Part shown: positions 34,986-46,884 of the stretch, in pieces
Layout: each line of letters opens with the position of its first letter
Position numbering within the stretch: position 1 is the stretch's first letter
Source: Schistosoma haematobium
Taxonomy: Eukaryota; Platyhelminthes; Trematoda; Strigeidida; Schistosomatidae
Direction of reading: 5' to 3'
DNA length: 64,000 nucleotides
Assembly (NCBI RefSeq): GCF_000699445.3
Contig: NC_067200.1
Coordinates: 17,614,510-17,678,509, forward strand
Position numbers and translations under genes: made by a program
The notes under the pieces: generated by a model
The model's database searches: none
What the model was told of the DNA's origin: nothing
The model's input: only the letters and a program-made list of their open reading frames with translations

Positions 34986-34994
34986 GGTATTGTT

Positions 34995-35310
34995 TACTTG
35001 AATCTTAGCACTGATGTTTAGGATTGCATTATAAGCAAAGATGGATAGTGGTTCGAGTCCCAGAGTGAACATCAACAAGTCTAAGATGCAGGCGCATGCA
35101 GCTGACAAGTCCCAAATAGGACGAAACGCGCGTCCTGGATTCCACTACTAGCCACTATCCACCTTTGCTTATAATGCTTGTAAATTAAGGTAATATCGAG
35201 GCAATCCATATAAGATGCACATATGCTAATAACAGAGACTGATCAATTGCAGTCCTAAACATCAATGGGAAGATACAAGTGAAACGATACCAAGTGAATT
35301 TGGATACAAT
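34995..35310 (+). repeat. Sm-alpha-like SINE copy
   Basis: tRNA-like box B 'ggttcgagtccc' at 35050-35061, a hammerhead at 35085-35145, and the family tail 'ccaccttttgctt'-type sequence through 'ttgcagtcctaaacatcaat'. This is the classical schistosome hammerhead SINE. Confidence 0.8.
35085..35145 (+). ncRNA. Sm-alpha hammerhead ribozyme, one core base changed
   Basis: Nearly the published Sm-alpha sequence: stem II GTCCCAAATAGGAC, GAAAC, GCGCGTC cleavage site (after 35134) and CTGG. The first box is CTGACAA instead of CTGANGA, so invariant G8 is A. Predicted inactive. Confidence 0.85.
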
Positions 35311-35611
35311 AATGATTAATCTCTTATTGATATTGACATATTAATTAATTGAAATGAAAAAGGATTACAATCTGATCAGTTTCTCTTAGATTTTCATGAA
35401 TAACTAGTGAATAGACAATTGGTAATATACTCGATGATTAATCGCAAACACATAAGCTAATCAATCAATATTTAATGCATAAATCAATAAAATCAGATTA
35501 TGTAATCAACTTTCAATAACCCTATCAATCACATTTGATTTATGACAATGAAATAAATCATCTATGTCAATGATAGTAATTAAATGTACCACTATATTTA
35601 CTTTCTAATAT

Positions 35612-36290
35612 GTCAGTCAGTCAGTCAGCTACAACGTAGGACAAGGCACATATATGCATCGGTCCAATTTGCCATACCTCATTAACACAACAAGATGGAC
35701 ACCGAATTCATAAAAGTAGTTAATTCACAGGTGGTAATATATAAAAGAAACATTGCAATAAGGATATAGTACAGGAAGAAAAATTTCGTACGTTGAAAGA
35801 AAGATATGAAGCGAATTCAATCTTATAGTTTAAAGGAAAACAGAGAGTGTACACACCAATGCCATTGTGATCGATTCTGAGCCATGTCACCAACAGTCAC
35901 CAACCATTGGTTACAATAGTCACGTGGACCCCAACCAAGTAGTCTACATCTACCAACGTGACTCAGACTAGAAGTTGGTGACTTCAAGTACTGATACCAC
36001 GTTTTGGTTTGGCCGTCCCTAACTTTCTTCCAACCATATCCAACACCGGTTAGCATTGCACCTCGTGGTAGTCGGTGTTCAGGTATACATAACACGTGGC
36101 CCAACCATCTTAGTCGATGAAAATTTACGACCCCATCAACTGATTTACTATCATTCCCTAATATCCTGTGTCTAAGCTCACTATTACCTACCCCGTGATT
36201 TCAGCAGACGCCAGCAATATTTGTAAGGCATCTGTGGTCAAATACTAGTAGTTTACGAGTGTCTTCTACTCTTAATAGCCATGTTTCATA
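35612..36290 (-). pseudogene. RTE-like 3' end with CAGT tail
   Basis: Minus strand reads [61 protein letters not shown], the end of an RTE-type RT. It is followed by a leader-like 3' region and a (CAGT)n run at 35612-35628. Confidence 0.75.
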
Positions 36291-36310
36291 AAACACTACT
36301 GATATTTTTG

Positions 36311-36425
36311 ATTAAGATCATAAATTGATTGATGTTAAACCTGGAAGCACTGGACGACTGTTTCTTCCAGGTTTTCAGTGATGGTCTATCATTAATCCGC
36401 TCATGATCTCAATCAAAAACTAAAT
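36311..36425. repeat. Minimal fold-back SINE, arms only
   Basis: Two inverted arms of about 55 bp ('tttgattaagatcat...' and '...atgatctcaatcaaaaac') meet with only a few bases between. All ribozyme and tRNA-like parts are gone. Confidence 0.7.
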
Positions 36426-37429
36426 AATAACCACAACCTTATACTGATAATCACAGTAGTTATGTATCATTTGTACTATATTACTAAGATCATTTTAGTA
36501 GTTTCATAATTATTGATTCATTTGTTGAGGTTGAAACACACACACACATTTATGATTGTATAGCTGTATTTACCATTAGTGTTGAGAGATAGTATATAGT
36601 CAAGTAAACGAAAGATTAGGAGGGAGCAGAATATAAAAACCCAAATATTTAGAGAGAACGACTCAGTCAGCCAGTCAGCTATAACGTAGGACTATTCTGA
36701 TTAGTATCATGTGATTAAAACAAATTTATATTATTAACCTCTATTAGATAAACTAATGGATACATACAATCTAGTGACATGAATAAACATTTAATGAAAA
36801 AGAAGATAAGTACCATAGGTATTTCATTAATTCACTGACGAAATAAGACAATTTGCAATGTTAGAATAATAATTATTATTATGGATGGAAACTTCATAAA
36901 ATAGTCCTAGGTGAAACTTGGTCGATAAGATTCGATCTGAACTAAGAAGGACCAGACATACATGATATTGATCGCTACCCCTGTGATCAATCAACAGTGA
37001 ATACATCTCAGTTCTATAGGAGGTCAGTTACGTCCCCGATAGCCCAGCCTCTGACCGTGAAGCTGGGTAACACGAGATCGAACGCGCTAGGGAGCATCAA
37101 CTCCCTCAAAATTACAGGTACACCTTGCTGACGAATGCCAAATATTACGAAATCTAGGTTCAGGGTCTCCTATCGACTACCTAAAACCACCATCTTATTC
37201 GGCAATCTAAGAAGGTACATTGATAAACCAGTACAATTGTGAGATTCAGCCAGTAGACAGACTTAACTTATATTGTTTAATAATGTATTTCAACACATTA
37301 CTACTGATCTATTAAAATAAAAACTGACTACATATTTGAATAAGTATAGTAAATGAATAATCTATTAGAATCGAGAAGATAACACTTTTGTTAGAGGTCA
37401 TAAAGAAATACAAACAAATTCTTACTAAT
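36426..37429. other. No gene recognised
   Basis: A GC-richer patch at 37020-37140 ('cccgatagcccagcctctg') stands out from the AT-rich surroundings and may be another repeat, but I cannot name it. Confidence 0.4.
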
Positions 37430-37520
37430 TAAGTAGTTAAGATCCTGAGTCGATTAAAGCTAGACCAACATGGAAAACCTAGGAGCACTGGACGGCCGTT
37501 TAGTCCTAGTATGGAACTCC
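37430..37520 (-). repeat. Hammerhead-SINE fragment
   Basis: Arm and damaged ribozyme (GTTTAGTCC, ACTCCTTAG complements) only. Confidence 0.65.
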
Positions 37521-37684
37521 TTAGAATCTTCAATAGATTCATGAATTCAAAGATTAAATTACTAAACACGTCTAAAAAATCTATTTCTGATTAAAATTCT
37601 TATTAATTTTAACTTGTAAACAATGTCTTATTATCTGAATAAATATTGTTCAACATTAAGAATGATATTCCGTGTCAGAAAGGG

Positions 37685-38006
37685 GGTTTTATGAAGAATT
37701 TAGTAATTTAATAGTTCAATTCATAAGATAATTAAAGTTAGATGAGCATAGAAAACTTGGAAGCAATGCAAGGCCATTTCCTCCTATTGTGTGACATTTC
37801 AGCAATGCGTATCCACGATCCCACCTCTCAAGATTCGATTCGAATCCAGGATCTATCAATCTCGTGCGTGAACGATTAACCTGCAGACCACTGAGCTGGC
37901 CGGCATTCAATAGTGTTAATATGCGACTTCGACTAATCCACGAAATTACGCCACTTTTCTCTTCAATGAGCTACTATCTCACAATAGACACAGTTGAACT
38001 CTTTTT
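37685..38006 (-). repeat. Hammerhead-SINE copy, decayed
   Basis: Arm, decayed ribozyme, box-B ('ttcgaatcc') and box-A complements, and part of the tail. Confidence 0.7.
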
Positions 38007-38460
38007 TGATTGACATCATGAACCGATTGATGTTAGACTACCTTTGGAAATTTGGAAGCACTGGACAGCCATTTCGTCCTATTGTGGGACTTCTCAGCAG
38101 TGCGCATCCACGATCCCGCCCGCGGAAACCGAACCCAGGGCCTTCGGTCTCTCGCGCGAACGCTTAACCTATTGAACCACTGAGCCGGCATCTAATGGTG
38201 ATAGTGTCTAACATCAACTAATCCACGAAACCGGGCGACCATCTTCCATTGTACTGAGGTAGTTACTTGTCTCTACCTGACATGGATTAGCTCCACTGGT
38301 CACGGCTTCTTACTAGAACTCCGAGAATTCCCTCACGAAGTTAGTCACTAGTGAACACAGATGAATTCCACTGATCATGACTTCTTATTAGAATTCTATG
38401 AAATATCGTTTAAAGTAATCAGTTACTAATAACCAAATGATAATTATTATCAGAGAATAG
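38007..38460 (-). repeat. Full-length hammerhead SINE
   Basis: Complete minus copy next to the previous one. Its ribozyme (38058-38103) has CTGAGAA instead of CTGAGGA (G8 lost), otherwise intact. Confidence 0.75.
38058..38103 (-). ncRNA. Hammerhead ribozyme motif, core mutated
   Basis: Perfect 6-bp stem I and stem II, but the core G8 is A. The GAAA and GTC are kept. Predicted inactive. Confidence 0.75.
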
Positions 38461-38612
38461 TTAAATTCTCATAATTTCATTAATGTTAAATCATCATACA
38501 TCTAGATTACATCATTTCGTTTATTGATTTTTTTTGTTGAAAAAAATCTTTATATTGAATACAATATAAATAAAACTTTATTATTATGATTATTGATTTT
38601 TTCCTCCATTAA

Positions 38613-38840
38613 ATGGATGATATAATCAATCAATCATTGATATTGATTAACAAAGAAAAAATCAATAATTTAAATTTTAATCGATTCATCAAGTTGAATA
38701 GAAATCAAATAACAAATAATAAACAATCTCAATTCACAATAAACAACGACCATCTTAACACCAAACGACGACCATCCCAACAAACAAAAGGGATCCTTAT
38801 TCATAATCACTATGATTCAACGAAATCATCAATTCAATAA
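38613..38840 (+). other. Upstream ORF overlapping the LSM14 start
   Basis: ATG at 38613 opens a 75-codon frame that ends at 38840, 29 nt past the LSM14 ATG and in another frame. No domain. It would act as a uORF if the transcript begins upstream of it; the start site is not visible. Confidence 0.35.
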
Positions 38841-39219
38841 TTTAAAATTAGGTATTAAATTATCATTAATTACTAATGCTCAATATCGTTATGAAGGAAT
38901 ATTAGCCGGTATTAATTTAATTGATAATACAATCATATTAAAAAATGTGAAATTTTTTGGTTATGAAAATCGTATACCACCACATAACGATAATAATTAT
39001 GATAAAGAGAATCATGATCCAGATCAACAAAATAATAAAATACCAATAATTGGTACAATATTTGATTCAATTACATTTTGGATATCAAGTATTCATCAAA
39101 TTAATTCATTGAATTCAATGAAATCATTTAATCAATATGAATTAAACAATAAAACTATGATTAAAACAAATTCATCTATAAGAAGTCATAAAGAGAAATA
39201 TAGACGGCATAATAGTTTG
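38812..39219 (+). CDS. LSM14: LSM14 exon 1: LSm domain
   Basis: 136 codons from ATG 38812. LSm Sm1 part GIKLSLITNAQYRYEGIL and Sm2-like part IIGTIFDSITFWISSIHQI, separated by an Asn/Asp-rich insert longer than in animal relatives. Donor 'gtaagt', phase 0. Confidence 0.9.
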
Positions 39220-40441
39220 GTAAGTGATTGTTATAAATGTTCAGTTTTGGTTTTTACAAATGGAATGTTTATTTACTTTAGATGAATATCTACATAAGAT
39301 TCTCTCATAGTATGTCTATTCTATAAGACTTCAATATAACACAGATGAAGAATATGTGATTAGCTGGACTAGAATGTCAATATATTTCTACACCAAAAAC
39401 CCGACAACAGTCAACAGTCACTAATAATAAGGATAGTAGAATATATAACTCATCTAATAACTGACTAAGCACACAAACAAACATTCATTGTCTTCCTCGT
39501 CCACATATCAGTTAAAAACGTTCAAATGAATATACATTGAATTGTATCAGTAAGGCTACTTAATGATGATGTTGATAACGATACTTAAATAGGAATAAAA
39601 TCTAAATCTATGGATAATAGTAATCAGTCAGTCAGCTACAACGTAGGATCAGGCACATATATACATCGATCCAAGTTGCCACACCTCATTAACACAACAA
39701 GATGGACACCGAATTCATAAAAGTAGTTAATTCACAGGTGGTAATATATAAAAGAAACATTGCAATAAGGATATAGTACAGGAAGAAAGAATTAGTTCAT
39801 AGAAAGAAAGATATGAAGCGATTTTAATCTCTTAGTTTAAGGGAAGATAGAGAGTGTATACACCGACGCCACTGTGATCGATTCCGAGCCATGTCACCAA
39901 CAGTCACCAACCATTGGTTACAATAGTCACGTGGACCCCAACCAAGTAATCTGCATCTATCAACATCACTCAGACTAAAGGATAGTGACTTCAAGCACTG
40001 ATGCCACGTTTTGGTTTGGCCGTCCCTAACTTTCTTCCAACCATCTCCAACACCGGTTACCATTGCACGTCGTGGTAATCGGTGTTCAGGCATACGTAAC
40101 ACGTGGCCCAATCATCTCAGTCGATCAAGATTCACAACCTCATCAACTGATTTAACATCATTCCCTAATACCCTGCATCTAACCTCACTATTACTTACCC
40201 GGTGATCCCAGCAGATGTGAGCAATATTTGTAAGGCATCTGTGGTCAAATACTAGTAGCTTACAAGTGTCGTCTACTCTTAATGGCTATGTTTCGCTGCC
40301 GTAAATTAAAACAGAACGGACTGCCGCGCAGTATACTCGTCCTTTTATTGATAGACGGATATATTGCCTTCGCCATAGGTGACGTTAATTGGCAAAAGCC
40401 AAACGAGCTTTTCGAATCCGTGCTGAGATTTCGTAAGCTTC

Positions 40442-40526
<85 letters not shown>

Positions 40527-43500
40527 AGAGAAGCTGACTGGCTTTAATCTGTAGTTATTTGCTTCTTATTGATCCACTTTAAAATTAATAAACAATTGTA
40601 AAGTACATGTTAATGAATCAATACTATAGTTAATATCACATTACAACCATTGAAGTGAAACACAATAAAGATAAAGATTTGTTAATACTAAATAACCAGT
40701 AATCTACATAAGATATTCTCAAGATATAGTTTATATGCACTGTAACCACTTTCATTACAAAAAAAATATTGACGCTAAGCATAACAATTCAGGGAACAAA
40801 GTTGTGATGAATTCAGAACGAATGAAATAATTGAAATGAACTAGATTTGAGTATATCATCAATTGAAAATATAGTTATTTCAATAATTGAGATCATGAAT
40901 CAATTGAAGTGAGATCACCATAGAAAACCTGAAAGCATTGGACGGCCGTTTGATCCTAGGTGCTGGGTTCGAATCTCTCGAGGCGAGATCGTGAATGCAC
41001 ACTGCACTAGAAGAGTCCTACAGTAGGACGAAACAGCCATCCAGGTTTTCCATGATGGTTTAACTTCAATTCACTCATGATCTCAACTACTGAAATTACT
41101 ATAATATTTACAAAAACCCCTTCTGAATGTATACTATTTACTGTTTTAAAAAGTGATTTGATAAAAGTGTAAGACAAGTTGAGCATAAAAATAATCTATC
41201 GTTTCGAAATTATATAGAAGTTTTACAAAGAGACTAAAATTGCAAAGTAAACCCAATGATCAATTTTAAATACAGACACAATGTAAACTAAATACAAACA
41301 ATGAAGGTCATATGAACATAGTCTAATACTTGAATTGTATCCTAAAAGACTTATTTCCTTGAACACGTAAATATTGGTATGGAGGGGCACCGAAAAGATA
41401 TGCGCCACACAAGTCACTTGATTTGCGTATGGGCTGGGATACTTCTTGGGTGCCCAAACCGAAACAAGTGGGTTCCTTAGGGGGCCCCTCCCCGAGACAT
41501 TGACCTAGAGGTCTAATCCACAAGGCGGTAGAGCAATGTCAAGAGATGCAGTCCCAAATTAGCTGGTGACCAAAGATCGGTTCATACGCCATTTGTTCCT
41601 TCAGGATACTGGAGTCCATGTGCACCAATGGTTTGGAATGAGGGTTTTCTATCTCCCCTAGGCGGACCCTTTGTGTTCACCAACCCGGTTAAGGCGCCGG
41701 ACATTCATTTTTCGTACTCTCAATTTCGTAAACAACACTCGTGGCGCGAGGAGGTACTGAGCAGCACTTTTCTGGCAGTGGCTATATACGTGTGGCCATG
41801 TGAGAACATTTCTATAGGGAAAGCTGATTCTCCCCATCCTCGACCGTACCAGGGCATTTGAGGGCTGATTGGAATAAAATAGAATATAATTACTCTTGAC
41901 GAGTACAGAATTCTCATGCTTAAGAATTACTATGCAGCAGTTTAACTAGAAGTATTCTTCCTCAAATATTTAAATGAAGTATAAAGAACAATTAACTGAG
42001 TGTAGAAATAGAGCTACCTTATATCATGATTGTCTTTATTTACAATACACAACACGATGATCCAATTTACAATTATGCGATCTAGATGCAGGAAAAACTT
42101 AGAAAAACATAGACTATAAGATTTTATACATCTTCATTTACAAGACATGTTAATCCTAATATGATCTTTAAAAATATAAGTAGTTTGCTCCAAAACGAGG
42201 ACTTTCATCAGAATTAATTGAAAAGCAAATACTTCAAAGTTTTTTGATAGAGATCATGAATCGATTGATGTTAGACCACCATCGAAAACCTGGAAGTACT
42301 GGACGGCCGCGAGTCAGATCCTGGATACGCACTGCTGAGGAGTCCCACAATAAGACGAAACGGCCGTCCATTGCTTCCAGGTTTTCAGTGGTCGTCTAAC
42401 ATCAATCGGTTCATGATCTCAATCAAAAACCTTAATAATCTCCACAATCTTATACTGATACTTCACAGTTTATATAATTGTTGATATTTTTATCCTATAG
42501 ATGTATAAATCCCTACCTATCTTCAACCTTCAACTACAATGCTGACCAGTGTTGGGAATGGTTGGAAGGAAGTTAGGGACGGCCAAACCAAAACGTGGCA
42601 TCAGTACTTGAAGTCACCAACTTCTAGTCTGAGTCATGTTGGTAGATGTAGACTACTTGGTTGGGGTCCACGTGACTATTGTAACCAATGGTTGGTGACT
42701 GTTGGTGACATGGCTCAGAATCGATCACAATGGCATTGGTGTATACACTCTCTATCTTCCCTTAAACTAAGAGATTAAAATCGCTTCATATCTTTCATTC
42801 TACCAACTAATTCTTTCTTTCTTTACTATATCCTTACATATAATTTTTCTTTTATATATTATACCACTGAGTTAACTGCTTCTATGAATCCGGTGCTCGT
42901 CTTGCTGTACTAATGAGGTATGGCAAATTAGACCGATGCATATATGTGCCTGGTCCTACGTTGTAACTAACTGATTGACTGACATAACATCTCATTCAAA
43001 TGGGTTTTTTTTGTTTTTTTTATACTTACTGTAACTATCATTTTACATCTTTAACAGCACTAACTACAGCAAGTGGAAATATCAATAATAAGGTATGATT
43101 GTATGTGGTAATTCAGTAAAATTGAGCATAAGATGTTTTCCATTCGTACTAAAATGCAATGATACATTGAAAGTTAGTAAAATTTAAAATGAAAAAACTT
43201 AAGTATATACAATTAGGTACCCGGATACAATGATATCCGATTAATGCACATTTAGTTTCAATGACTATCAGTCAGTCAGTCAGTCAGCGAATCTTGTGTA
43301 CTTTACGATTAGCTAAATCTCCAATTATGGTAGCTGAATTCATAACTGCAGTACATTAGTTGTCCTATTTAGTTGAACTGGGAAAAGACGGTCGGGCTCA
43401 ATGACTATAATGTAATCTCAATGTAAATTCTACAATGACAATATTCTTAGTACTGATTTAATTAACAAATATGAATTACAGTTAATATAAATAGCTAAAT

Positions 43501-46500
43501 GGGACATGATTGACTATTCTATTTATGATGATTAAAAATCAATAAAACTATTGTCTTTTATGTCATATAGAATCATTGAAATTTGAGAAGAACAAAACAA
43601 ATGATCAAGCTGATTATAAGATTATTAAATTTTTTCTTTGCGAATTTCCTTTATTCTCGTTTACAGTGTTATGCTCCTAGGGACCAAAAGCGTCTCATGG
43701 GAATAAGTTCATTTAAAAATAAGTCAACTACTGGAGATTCATTAGTTGTGAATAGTCGTAGAGATTCATCAAATCAACGTACCGTACATCAATCACGTAT
43801 ATTGGACTCGTACTCTCGTAGAAGTCGTAATGTGAGACCTTTACTGAAGCAAAGGAATTACATGCCTATGTTTCAAGTTGTTCCACATCCGGGAAACTTT
43901 TACAAGTTTGGTTATCCTCTGACCGTACAAAACCCACCATTTAGACTTCTGAGTAATTCTATTCCACCTAAGTTTGGCCATATGGGATTACGATATTTTA
44001 ACAAAAAACAAAATCGACCTATGAGGATTCCAAACAGTGGTTACAGACAACATATCCAAAGTAGTGTGAATCCTTATGGAATGTATGTTTATTTATCTCC
44101 TGAAATGGCGACAACTATGCAACAAAGATCGACCAATTTTATGACCCCTCAGTTTAGAGGAACCAGACGCCGGGTGACACAAAGAAAATCAACAAGAAAC
44201 AATCGCAAAGTTCTATCTGGTAAGTTAAATATTTTCGGAAAGTAAGTTAAAAATCTTGTGTACTTTACGATTAGCTAAATTTCCAATTATGGTAGATGAT
44301 TCCAAAACTGCAGTACATTAGTGGTCCTACTTAGTTGAACTGAGAAAAGACTGTTTGAACCACAGTTCATATTTTCGAACCGAAATACCACCTTGTCCGC
44401 CAACATAATAGATTACCAGGTTTAGTGAAAATGATTATAGCTAGTAGTCTAAGCTTTTTAATGCATTTCTATGTGAATAGGCTTAGTCTGAACAAAAATA
44501 TAAAATTACTAACAGTATGAAATGGTTTCCTACATCAAATCGGTGTCTAACAAAATCTCGGCATGCACTCAGAAAACCTGATTGGTGTTTGCAAACTTGT
44601 ATCACTTGTGTCTTAGGTGAGATATTCGTCCGTCAAATAGCGGGCGTGTATACGACTCAGCAAACCACTTGTTTCTCCTCTATCGTTGTCAAAATTGACC
44701 GATGGACGAGTAAGCCGAGGATTTTACGATCATATGCATCTTAAAGGCATTGTAGTGAACGAGAACATAGGCGGAAACAATCAAACGTATTTTAATACAT
44801 TACGGAATATTTTGGTAAAATCTGAGAACCACACAGAAAATATTTCATTTTCAAAATATACATCAATTGTCTGATACTTTGTTGTTCCTTCATTTCCATC
44901 ACCAATCACTCTCTGTCCTTGTTCTCTTCTCTTCAATTTTCTCAACTTTCTGCCGTCAGGCATTCCACCATCGATTGATGATACATACTACTAATATCTG
45001 TCAGCATCAGTAGCACATATCACAACAGATTGAGTAATGTTAAAGTTATACACAGGGTTCTTGGAAAAGGTGGTAAATTATTTAATAAAATCGTAAATCT
45101 ATATCGAAATGTGTTACGCGTGTCTAACCACCATCTTTCTTGACGAGCGATGCGTCCTAGTACAAACACAAATTGGAAGGCTGGGGATGACCAAACCGAA
45201 ACGCGGCATCAGTTCATAAAGTCACTGAATATTGGTCTTAGTCATATAATTAGATGTAGACTACCTGGTTGGGGTTCACGTGATAACCACGATTAATGGT
45301 CGGACACTTTGGGTAAAATGACTAATAATCGTTTACAATCGCGCAGATACGTCTACCTTTCATCCATTCCTTGATCACAAATTCTAGTACTTCATCATAT
45401 ATTCTTTTCTGCTGACTTGTAAAACATTCTGAAGGTTGGGTCTTACTTTTTATTAATGCTACTAAATTATTGCGATCTCCTTAGTTATCTTTATCTCGTC
45501 GAGCTTATTTGGTATAACAAAATGGGTCAACACACCTATGACAGGCACTATGTATATGATGTCTGTCAGTCTACGCGGTGAAGTTGGAAAATATTGCTTT
45601 ACTCATTTCTATTTTTTTCTAATTGAAAGAAGAAATAGATTGTACTAAACCATATGATTTTGAAATGGCAAATGCTGAACTAGAAGCCGAGTTGGCTAAA
45701 ATGAACTTGAATACGGATGAAGATTCAGTGAGTCAAGAGAACTCGGAGGTAGATCAAACTGTTGGCGAACGGCCAATACCGTCGACGGCAGCAAATAACG
45801 CTTCGAGATTACAAACCAATCCCAATACTTTATCTGGGGAATCCCCTTCAGGAGTAGTTAGTTCTACTACGGCCAATAGCACAAACGTTCTCATTTCTGA
45901 AAACAAACGTTCATCTGAGAGTAAGGAAACTCTATCTAAGTGAGTTTAATCACTGAAATATAAGTGAGCATAAGTTTTATGTCCTTTGTTATTACCGAAA
46001 ATAAAAGTATCTCAAAGAAAGGGGCTACTGGAAAATACTTCAAAACTAATTAACGAACTCAAGGAAGAAACAGCGAAACTGATTGAAGACAATGTGCCTT
46101 TATAGTTTCGCAGTCTTATTGATCTTATTTATTTTATTTAAACATATAAACATTGGTACAAAGAGGCACCAAATAGATATGTGCCACATAAGTGTGTGAG
46201 GGCTGAGATACTGGCCAGGAACTCAAAACGAAGTAGGTAGTTTACTTAGGAGGCCACTTCCCGAGCCCTTGACCTAGAGGTCTAATCCACAAGGCAGTGG
46301 ACCAACGTTAGAAGGTGCAGTCACATTAGTAGCCGGTGACTAACAATAGGTTCATACGCCATTTGTTCCTTCAGGATACTGGAGTCCATGTGCACCAATG
46401 GTTTGGAATGAGGGTTTCCCAACTCCCCTAGGTGGATGCTCCATGTCCATCAACCCGGTTAAAACACCGGATATTCGCTTTTTGTCCTCTCAATTTCGTA

Positions 46501-46802
46501 AACAACAGTAATGCCACGATAAGACAGTGAGTAGGACTTCCCTGGCATATTCATCTTAAATCTTATTACAAAAATGTTTAGAACTTATTAGATACCGTTC
46601 AATAAGTTACAATGAACCAAAAAGTATCCATAAACAGAAGTAAAGATTTCTCATTCAGTACAAAATTTTAATGATTCAGTTAGTTACTACTCACTGGTGT
46701 ACGTGAAGAATGATAGTAGTAATCTATAAATCTCTCCCCAAAGATATTTCTAGAAACTTTAGTTTTATGCATCGTTAAAAGTTGTTGATTGTAAAACGTT
46801 TA

Positions 46803-46884
<82 letters not shown>

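Noticed and set aside
40282..40554. Protein with an (IY)n tail
   Set aside because: The tail is the (TA)n microsatellite read in frame; the upstream part is the wrong strand of an RTE fragment.
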